Assembly (NCBI GenBank): GCA_030068075.1
Contig: CM057837.1
Span: 18,507,691-18,571,690, forward strand
DNA: 64,000 bases
Direction of reading: 5' to 3'
Source of the DNA: Paguma larvata
Taxonomy: Eukaryota; Chordata; Mammalia; Carnivora; Viverridae
The notes beneath the pieces are model-generated. The model was given only the letters and a program-made list of their open reading frames with translations, was not told the DNA's origin and did no database searches. The first letter of the stretch is position 1. The number at the start of each line of letters is the position of its first letter. The translations under genes were made by a program, and so were the position numbers. Below, in pieces: positions 61,101 to 64,000 of the stretch.

Positions 61101-62893
61101 GAGCACAAGGGGAAACGGGACAGGACAGGAGGGGACGGAGCCGCATCGCTGCAAACTCGGTAGTTATTTCGAACCTGGAGAACGAACTTCTCCTGTTGGG
61201 CTGACAGATTGCAAAACAATACTGCTCAGAGCTGTCTTTCAAGATGACCTAATTTCTCCAAAATAGAAGACACATTTGGAAACAATTAAAAGGAAGCAAG
61301 GTAAGGCAGGCGAGGCTTGTGTGAAAAAATAAGCAAAGGGGCGCCTGGGGGGCTCAGTCGGGTGAGCGGCTGACTTCAGCTCAGGTCATGATCTCGCGGC
61401 CTGTGGGTTCGGGCCCCGTGTCGGGCTCTGTGCTTGATGGCTCATCAGAGCCTGGAGCCTGCTTTGGATTCTGTGTCTCCCTCTCTCTCTGCCCTTCCCC
61501 TGCTTACGTTCTGTCTCTATGTCTCTCAAAAATAAATAAACGTTAAAAATTTTTTTTTAAAAAAACAAAAAATAAGCAAAGTACCGCTGAAACGCTCCCT
61601 CACGTCCCGTGCCCTCGCGGATGCTTCTGGGAAAAGCCACCCGTCGGCTGGAGCGCCGCCTCGGATTAAAAGGCCACATGACACTCCACGGTTTATGCTG
61701 TCCGAGCCGCACGGAGCTGTGAGGTCCTGAAGACAGGCGCACTCTCCAGCGCCTCTCTCAGACGGCGGAGGCCGGCTGCCCAGAGGTCGGCGCATGTGCC
61801 AGGGTCCTGGGGCAGCAGGCTGAGCAAGGTGCGGTCAGCTGCACCCACTCTTCTGTGGGACTCAACGCTCAGCATGTGGCTGCACATGACGCGCAGAGCA
61901 AAACGGAAACAAGGTCGGGGGTAAACACCGAACTGTGAAACCCAAGACGAGTCTCCCTGGGGTCTCTCTTACCTGGGCCCATCCATGCGCCACCCTCTCT
62001 ATTTCCCCCTCTCTATCTCTCAATCTCTGTCTATCCAACAGATTCGCGAGTCACAGGACATTGACTATACGCTTAGTCTCCCAGGACGAGGCGTCAGGGA
62101 CGCACCTCTGCAGTCTTTGTTGAGAGCCGGGAGAATCGGTTTGCTCCCGCGGGGACTGTCACAGCGGTTGGTTAAACCCCTGCCAGTTAGCTGCTGCCAT
62201 CGTCGCCAAGTCCACAGAGGCAGCTCAGCCAGAACAGCAGTAGCAGGATGGAGACAAGGAGCGGCTGCGGGACGCGTCGCACCCAAGCCCGCGGCCCCTC
62301 CAGCAGCCCCCGGAATGTCGGATTCACGCGACGCGGGTGGTTCGGAAGAGGGATCTTTCCTCACCGACCAGACGCACGAGGTCCCGAAGCCCGTTAGACG
62401 GTGCGGTGGGGGCTCCCCCGCTTTCAGCACGAGACCGTCACCCTGCCGCCTGCTCGGGCCCTGGTCTTCCACATTAGGGAGACAACCGTGTCCCTGTCAC
62501 ACTAGATTTTAGGACACGGCACTCGGGGTGTTTGTGCCGGAAGGAGCCTTCGGGGACATCTTGCTCAACTATCTTATCTTACGAATGAGTGACGAGGGGA
62601 GGGCGTGGACCTGGCGGGAGAACCCGGGCGTCCAGAACCCTCCCCCCCGAGACAGTGTCATGACCCAGGCGAGGGTGCCCCGACTTCGGGCCGATCTGCC
62701 GTGCTTCCCAGTTTCCGACCCCGACGCCGAGGAGACCCAGGAGCCCTGAACTCACGTTGAACTCCTCCCGGAAGCGCTTGCAGTCGTCCGCCGACCGGAC
62801 TCGGATCTCCTCCTCCAGGTGCGCCACCGGGATGGGGAAGTACTTCTTGGGCCCGGACGGGGGACCTGCTGAGAAGCATCACTCTTTGCTGCT
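26113..62893 (-). CDS. PTPRE: PTPRE, sixteen coding exons from juxtamembrane segment to stop
   Basis: Receptor-type protein tyrosine phosphatase epsilon removes phosphate from tyrosines, acting at the plasma membrane or, as a cytosolic isoform, inside the cell. Known targets include Src-family kinases and Kv channels. Coding pieces in gene order: 62893-62756, 57144-57054, 52187-52111, 51237-51201, 49279-49182, 45308-45189, 44040-43880, 40026-39891, 39573-39424, 39093-39000, 37758-37682, 36772-36638, 33342-33217, 32522-32356, 30673-30538 and 26187-26113. All phases agree except for one extra base in the first. D1 has KNRY, WPDFGVP and [10 protein letters not shown], so it should be active. D2 has WPE in place of WPD and [10 protein letters not shown], as is usual for the weakly active regulatory second domain. 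The signal peptide, transmembrane and promoter exons lie beyond the window. About 604 codons are visible, against about 605 expected from the human protein (from memory). Confidence 0.96.
26471..26682 (+). mobile_element. CAN-SINE, forward
   Basis: Canonical head ggggcgcctgggaggctcag and A-rich tail, within the last PTPRE intron. Confidence 0.9.
28160..28345 (+). mobile_element. MIR relic
   Basis: cgggcaggtgattcaaccgt, ggtgaggatgaaagaagc and gcgcctggtgtcccagcac resemble the MIR body and tail; strongly diverged. Confidence 0.4.
28690..28877 (+). mobile_element. CAN-SINE, forward
   Basis: Canonical head; the tail ends soon after ctctcaaaaat. Confidence 0.9.
28955..29085 (+). mobile_element. 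L2/MIR-type relic
   Basis: gccccattttctacagcgag, ggaactgaagcccggaaag and agtcaccagggggtccagcc match the familiar L2/MIR wording. Confidence 0.4.
29235..29448 (+). mobile_element. CAN-SINE, forward
   Basis: Canonical copy with an A-run; ctgagttt and ctgaattt flank it. Confidence 0.9.
30538..30673 (-). CDS. PTPRE: PTPRE D2 exon: P-loop AGAGRTG
   Basis: A 136-nt exon completing HC(S)AGAGRTG and continuing [20 protein letters not shown] then [18 protein letters not shown]. It is the same size and phase as the D1 P-loop exon. Donor GTAAGA. Confidence 0.96.
30886..31010 (+). mobile_element. MER5A-like DNA transposon relic
   Basis: gtggttctcagggcgtggtt, ccagcagcgtcagcgttgcc and gggaacttgtcag follow the MER5A consensus order, as recalled. 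Confidence 0.6.
32338..32352 (+). promoter_or_regulatory. CTCF-like motif over a PTPRE splice donor
   Basis: ccagcagggggcgct fits the core CCASYAGRKGGCRSY. Its right end overlaps the donor GTGAG (+ strand 32351-32355) of the D2 exon at 32356. Confidence 0.5.
32356..32522 (-). CDS. PTPRE: PTPRE D2 exon with WPE loop and Cys
   Basis: A 167-nt exon reading [39 protein letters not shown] and [16 protein letters not shown] plus two bases. Glu replaces the general-acid Asp (WPE), the usual mark of a weakly active D2. The donor GTGAGC overlaps a CTCF-like motif. Confidence 0.96.
32523..33216 (-). other. PTPRE intron, no recognised content
   Basis: A 694-bp intron, GC-rich, with a short C-run near 32931-32941. 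No SINE; overlapping open frames on both strands reflect high GC content. Confidence 0.65.
33217..33342 (-). CDS. PTPRE: PTPRE D2 exon: [20 protein letters not shown]
   Basis: A 126-nt, phase 0-0 exon encoding [38 protein letters not shown] and TFNQ. The counterpart in D1 is the exon at 45189. Acceptor cctccaag, donor GTATTG. Confidence 0.95.
34674..34889 (-). mobile_element. CAN-SINE, reverse, inserted in L1
   Basis: Target duplication agagccatagtttcttt / aaagccatagcttcttta. Confidence 0.9.
34992..35201 (+). mobile_element. CAN-SINE, forward, inserted in L1
   Basis: Bounded by an identical aaaaagaccagtgatg on both sides, so a fairly recent insertion. Confidence 0.92.
35821..36029 (+). mobile_element. 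CAN-SINE, forward
   Basis: Head gggcgcctgggtggctcag; body of the variant with ctcttcatttcggctcagg. Confidence 0.88.
36638..36772 (-). CDS. PTPRE: PTPRE D2 exon: [12 protein letters not shown]...VQEREQ
   Basis: A 135-nt exon reading [38 protein letters not shown] and EVQEREQ. It corresponds to two separate exons in D1, fused here, which is the normal RPTP arrangement. The donor is GTCAGG, weaker than consensus. A G-rich tract (C-rich in gene sense) lies about 60 bp upstream of the acceptor. Confidence 0.95.
36832..36893 (+). repeat. G-run tract with quadruplex potential
   Basis: Runs of six to nine G separated by one to a few bases on the + strand (C-runs in PTPRE sense), about 60 bp upstream of the acceptor at 36772. 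Confidence 0.75.
37130..37245 (+). mobile_element. MIR relic
   Basis: gtgggttcaaatccagttcc, cgacctttggcatg and tttcctcgtctgcag follow the MIR core in order. Confidence 0.45.
37682..37758 (-). CDS. PTPRE: PTPRE D2 exon: [18 protein letters not shown]
   Basis: A 77-nt exon reading (Y)[18 protein letters not shown] then INASFID. It mirrors the 77-nt D1 exon at 52111, showing the ancient duplication of the two phosphatase domains. Donor GTAAGT. Confidence 0.95.
37759..38999 (-). other. PTPRE intron with one SINE
   Basis: Holds a reverse SINE at 38126-38366 whose tail is a short TA repeat. The remainder is GC-rich single-copy sequence. Confidence 0.65.
38126..38366 (-). mobile_element. CAN-SINE, reverse, with TA repeat in tail
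   Basis: The A-rich tail carries atatatatatat (about 38138-38152). Confidence 0.87.
39000..39093 (-). CDS. PTPRE: PTPRE D2 exon: [19 protein letters not shown]
   Basis: A 94-nt exon reading [20 protein letters not shown] then [11 protein letters not shown] plus one base. Acceptor gactgcag, donor GTAAGG. It is identical or nearly so to the human segment as I recall it. Confidence 0.95.
39094..39423 (-). other. PTPRE short intron
   Basis: A 330-bp intron with nothing recognisable. Confidence 0.7.
39424..39573 (-). CDS. PTPRE: PTPRE exon linking D1 and D2
   Basis: A 150-nt, phase 0-0 exon encoding [20 protein letters not shown] then [20 protein letters not shown] and [10 protein letters not shown]. 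It ends the D1 fold and forms the short D1-D2 linker with the first helix of D2. Confidence 0.95.
39574..39890 (-). other. PTPRE short intron
   Basis: A 317-bp intron with nothing recognisable. Confidence 0.7.
39891..40026 (-). CDS. PTPRE: PTPRE D1 exon: P-loop AGVGRTG and Q-loop
   Basis: A 136-nt exon that completes HC(S)AGVGRTG and continues [20 protein letters not shown] then [18 protein letters not shown]. It carries the invariant Arg of the phosphate-binding loop and the conserved Gln residues of QRPQMVQT. The Ser codon is split across the intron. Confidence 0.96.
40208..40222 (+). promoter_or_regulatory. CTCF-like motif
   Basis: ccaccagagggcacc fits the CTCF core at every position; intronic. 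Confidence 0.45.
40380..40589 (-). mobile_element. CAN-SINE, reverse
   Basis: tgtatgtg and ggatttttt occur on both sides as a target duplication. Confidence 0.9.
43880..44040 (-). CDS. PTPRE: PTPRE D1 exon with WPD loop and catalytic HC
   Basis: A 161-nt exon reading [38 protein letters not shown] and [12 protein letters not shown] plus two bases of the next Ser. It carries the general-acid Asp of the WPD loop and the catalytic Cys of the signature motif. Acceptor ccccgcag, donor GTATGT. Confidence 0.96.
44041..45188 (-). other. PTPRE intron, GC-rich with GTGC microsatellite
   Basis: Contains a short (GTGC)n run (44453-44493) and no SINE. Nothing else is recognised. Confidence 0.65.
44453..44493. 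repeat. GTGC/GTGT microsatellite
   Basis: Short run of gtgcgtgcgtgcgtgcgtgt type in a PTPRE intron. Confidence 0.8.
45189..45308 (-). CDS. PTPRE: PTPRE D1 exon: [20 protein letters not shown]
   Basis: A 120-nt exon encoding [20 protein letters not shown] then [20 protein letters not shown]. It ends IQS where I recall IQPQ in human, so it appears one codon shorter. The acceptor is cacgtag, with a weak pyrimidine tract. A SINE starts only about 35 bp upstream of the acceptor. Donor GTGAGT. Confidence 0.93.
45344..45586 (+). mobile_element. CAN-SINE, forward, close to a PTPRE exon
   Basis: Head ggggcgcccggggggctcgg; long (CT)n run. It starts about 35 bp beyond the exon 45189-45308, on the acceptor side. 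Confidence 0.88.
46188..46400 (+). mobile_element. CAN-SINE, forward, head deleted
   Basis: catcggacagt / caccggacagt flank it; about 25 bp are missing near the A box. Confidence 0.85.
48190..48405. repeat. GC-rich minisatellite with dimeric 68-69-bp period
   Basis: The word ctgcaggccccgcc recurs at 48221, 48259, 48290, 48327 and 48359. The steps are 38, 31, 37 and 32 bp, so two alternating subunits make a 68-69-bp higher-order unit. It lies in a PTPRE intron. Confidence 0.85.
49182..49279 (-). CDS. PTPRE: PTPRE D1 exon: [17 protein letters not shown]
   Basis: A 98-nt exon reading (G)[18 protein letters not shown] then [14 protein letters not shown]. It carries the DFWRM-W-E motif of the PTP family. 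Acceptor tgcatacag, donor GTGAGC. Confidence 0.95.
50079..50289 (+). mobile_element. CAN-SINE, forward
   Basis: ctgaatgtg / atgaatgtg flank it. Confidence 0.9.
50771..50784 (-). promoter_or_regulatory. CTCF-like motif, reverse
   Basis: acgccccctgctgg reads CCAGCAGGGGGCGT on the - strand, a near-perfect core facing the two forward motifs. Confidence 0.45.
51201..51237 (-). CDS. PTPRE: PTPRE D1 micro-exon [12 protein letters not shown]
   Basis: An exon of only 37 nt encoding [12 protein letters not shown] plus one base. It matches the second small exon typical of receptor PTP D1 domains. Acceptor tatttttctag, donor GTAAGC. It is too short to be found by ORF length and was identified from splice sites and protein motif. 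Confidence 0.94.
51238..52110 (-). other. PTPRE intron with one SINE
   Basis: AT-rich, with a reverse SINE at 51577-51781 bounded by a clear 17-bp target duplication. Confidence 0.7.
51577..51781 (-). mobile_element. CAN-SINE, reverse
   Basis: A perfect 17-bp target duplication, ttaaagtgaattcttaa, on both sides. Confidence 0.92.
52111..52187 (-). CDS. PTPRE: PTPRE D1 exon: [12 protein letters not shown]...DYINASYID
   Basis: A 77-nt exon reading (N)[18 protein letters not shown] then INASYID. It carries the DYINASYI motif of the PTP hydrophobic core. Acceptor tttaaacag, donor GTAAGT. Confidence 0.95.
52848..52992. repeat. GT-rich imperfect microsatellite
   Basis: About 145 bp of tgtgtg mixed with gtgtgtttt and ggtgtg words in a PTPRE intron. 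Confidence 0.8.
54113..54353 (+). mobile_element. CAN-SINE, forward, diverged
   Basis: Head disrupted by a G-run; taaatcaggtaaa / taaatctggtaaa flank it. Confidence 0.85.
55107..55312 (-). mobile_element. CAN-SINE, reverse, older
   Basis: Ends accatccgggtgcccc; more diverged than most copies. Confidence 0.85.
55367..55562 (+). mobile_element. CAN-SINE, forward, older
   Basis: Head gggccacttgggtgtgtcag; lacks the cagagcctggagcc segment. Confidence 0.82.
57054..57144 (-). CDS. PTPRE: PTPRE D1 exon: [20 protein letters not shown]
   Basis: A 91-nt exon encoding [20 protein letters not shown] then [10 protein letters not shown] plus one base. KNRY is the conserved pTyr-recognition loop motif at the start of the PTP fold. 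Acceptor cttccag, donor GTAAGA. Confidence 0.95.
58588..58818 (-). mobile_element. CAN-SINE, reverse
   Basis: caaaatttctggttctt / caaattcctggttctt flank it. Confidence 0.9.
59820..60048 (+). mobile_element. CAN-SINE, forward
   Basis: Canonical copy ending in a long A-run. Confidence 0.9.
60292..60520 (+). mobile_element. CAN-SINE, forward
   Basis: Canonical head and body; AT-rich tail. Confidence 0.9.
60689..60893 (+). mobile_element. CAN-SINE, forward
   Basis: Head ggggcgcctgggggctcaat; tail caaataaataaacttaacac. Confidence 0.88.
61338..61566 (+). mobile_element. CAN-SINE, forward
   Basis: aaaaataagcaaag on both sides is the target duplication. Confidence 0.92.
62756..62893 (-). CDS. PTPRE: PTPRE juxtamembrane exon, with one-base frameshift
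   Basis: The exon begins (E)[11 protein letters not shown] in one frame and continues [20 protein letters not shown] then [12 protein letters not shown] in another. The switch needs one base fewer in the run of five C on the - strand (+ strand ggggg at 62859-62863). The exon is 138 nt, whereas 137 nt gives a consistent phase with the next exon. The acceptor cccgcag and donor AAC|GTGAGT look intact. Left as it stands, the frame would read [15 protein letters not shown] and destroy the protein. A homopolymer error in the assembly is the simplest explanation; a true variant cannot be excluded. Confidence 0.88.
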
Positions 62894-64000
62894 CTGCGGG
62901 ACCAGAAGACACAGGGGCGCCGCTCAGCCACACTCCCGGATGGCCGACTCACTGGCCGGACGGACAGACAGCGTTCCCGGAGGAATGATACAGCTCGAGG
63001 GGTGCATACTGCTCTCGGGTCACGTAGTGGGGGCCGAGCGGGGCCCTGAGCAGTGGAGCGCAGAGGGGTATATGATATGTCCGCGCCAGAGGGGTGGCCC
63101 TCGGCTGGTGTGACCTGCTCCCACCCACCACAGATGCCTTATCTTCCAGCTCGGCCCCCAGCCCTGTTCCTTCCACCAAGGATTCGGGCACTGTCACACT
63201 CCGACTCAATTTTCCAGGTTGGAAATAGCAAGAATAATTGTATGCTAATCAACACGGAAGAATAACTTTGGTTCAAGTTGGGAATAGACCAGGAACCAGT
63301 TAGGATATGGGTCTCCCTCAGTCCTGTCTTCTTTGTGACAAATCGTCGGCTTACTCAAACCCCACGAGCTCCAGAAGAAGTAAGAGAAACTCTTCTCGGG
63401 GCAGCTGGGTGCCTCAGTCAGTTAAGCATCCGACTTCGGCTCAGGTCATGATCTTGAATTTCACGAATTCAAGCCCCGCATTGGGCTCTTGTGCTGACAG
63501 CTCAGAGCCTGGAGCCTGCTTCGGATTCTGTGTCTCCCTCTCTCTCTGCCTCTCCCCTGCTCACGCTGTGTCTCTCTCTGTCTCTAAAATAAATAAATGT
63601 TTAAAAAAAACCAGGAGAGAAACCTTCGCTGTTTTGCGGGGGGGAGTGGGCAGGGTGGCGTTGACCATGAGGACAGGCCTCAGGGAGTTCCTGGACAAAT
63701 TCCTTCCGTGAACTCAGAGTGAGACAAAAAGAGAAACTGCTGGCAACGGCTTCTCTTCCTGCAAAATGACTGATACTCTCGACACAGTCGACATGAGCAC
63801 GTTGCTGTCACCCCCGCGAAGGGCCTGTCCCCACCTGCCGAGCTGTTCTGAGGCCCAGCCAAGACCTCCTCCCGGGGCTCATTGTTCGGAGAGCAGACGC
63901 GTCAGAGGGAGTCTGGCCGGGCCTCTGGGCCGCGCCAGCCACACCTTTCGTCCCTCCCTGTCAGGCTGTTGAAACGTGCCGGGAGCGAGCCGGGGCAGGA
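62894..64000 (-). other. PTPRE upstream intron at window end
   Basis: Intron preceding the juxtamembrane exon. It holds a forward SINE (63398-63613). The transmembrane and signal-peptide exons are not visible and must lie further right. Confidence 0.6.
63398..63613 (+). mobile_element. CAN-SINE, forward
   Basis: Head ggggcagctgggtgcctcag; gagaaac flanks it on both sides. Confidence 0.9.

Larger units (their letters stand above)
57145..62755 (-). other. PTPRE large intron with five SINEs and L2 relics
   Basis: SINEs lie at 58588-58818, 59820-60048, 60292-60520, 60689-60893 and 61338-61566. Patches near 58180-58290 and 59400-59490 resemble the decayed L2/MIR 3' sequence (gaggaaaccgatccccaagg). 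No exon is recognised. Confidence 0.6.

Overview
This is mammalian genomic DNA. It comes from a carnivoran, most probably a cat-family species, because about 31 copies of a tRNA-derived SINE are scattered through it. Their heads read GGGGCGCCTGGGTGGCTCAG and their tails run CTCTCTCTGCCCCTCCCC to CTCAAAAATAAATAAA, which is the felid form of the carnivore CAN-SINE rather than the dog form. There are no operons, plasmids or prokaryotic features.

Two genes lie tail to tail. On the + strand, 742-16271 holds the last ten coding exons of MKI67 (proliferation antigen Ki-67): a short exon and the long variable exon, the PP1-docking exon with RVSF, four small exons, one 4.6-kb exon with about ten Ki-67 repeats, and two C-terminal exons of the LR (chromatin-binding) domain. 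Splice phases agree at every junction and the pieces sum to 2,396 codons plus stop. The promoter, start codon and FHA exons lie before the window. On the - strand, 62893 down to 26113 holds sixteen coding exons of PTPRE (receptor-type protein tyrosine phosphatase epsilon), from the juxtamembrane segment through catalytic domain D1 ([10 protein letters not shown]) and D2 ([10 protein letters not shown]) to the stop. The signal peptide, transmembrane exon and promoters lie beyond the right edge. The same convergent MKI67/PTPRE pair is known on human 10q26.

Layout: 1-16271 MKI67 exons and SINE-bearing introns; 16272 to about 17490 (possibly 18585) MKI67 3' UTR; about 17.5-22.66 kb intergenic, with SINEs including a nested pair, an AC-rich microsatellite, a probable solo LTR inside a GGAA array, and a decayed L1 piece; about 22.66-26.11 kb AT-rich PTPRE 3' UTR; 26.1-62.9 kb PTPRE exons and introns, with SINEs, a decayed L1 (33.6-35.8 kb), MER5A/MIR/L2 relics, a dimeric GC-rich minisatellite and CTCF-like motifs; 62.9-64 kb PTPRE upstream intron.

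The most notable points are a one-base frameshift in an otherwise conserved PTPRE exon (extra C near 62859-62863), strong homogenisation of the Ki-67 repeats including a roughly 180-nt block identical between repeats four units apart, a GC-AG intron and several weak donors in MKI67, and a solo LTR that seems to have split a GGAA microsatellite. I found no undescribed multi-gene system here. Comparisons with human proteins are from memory and are marked as such.
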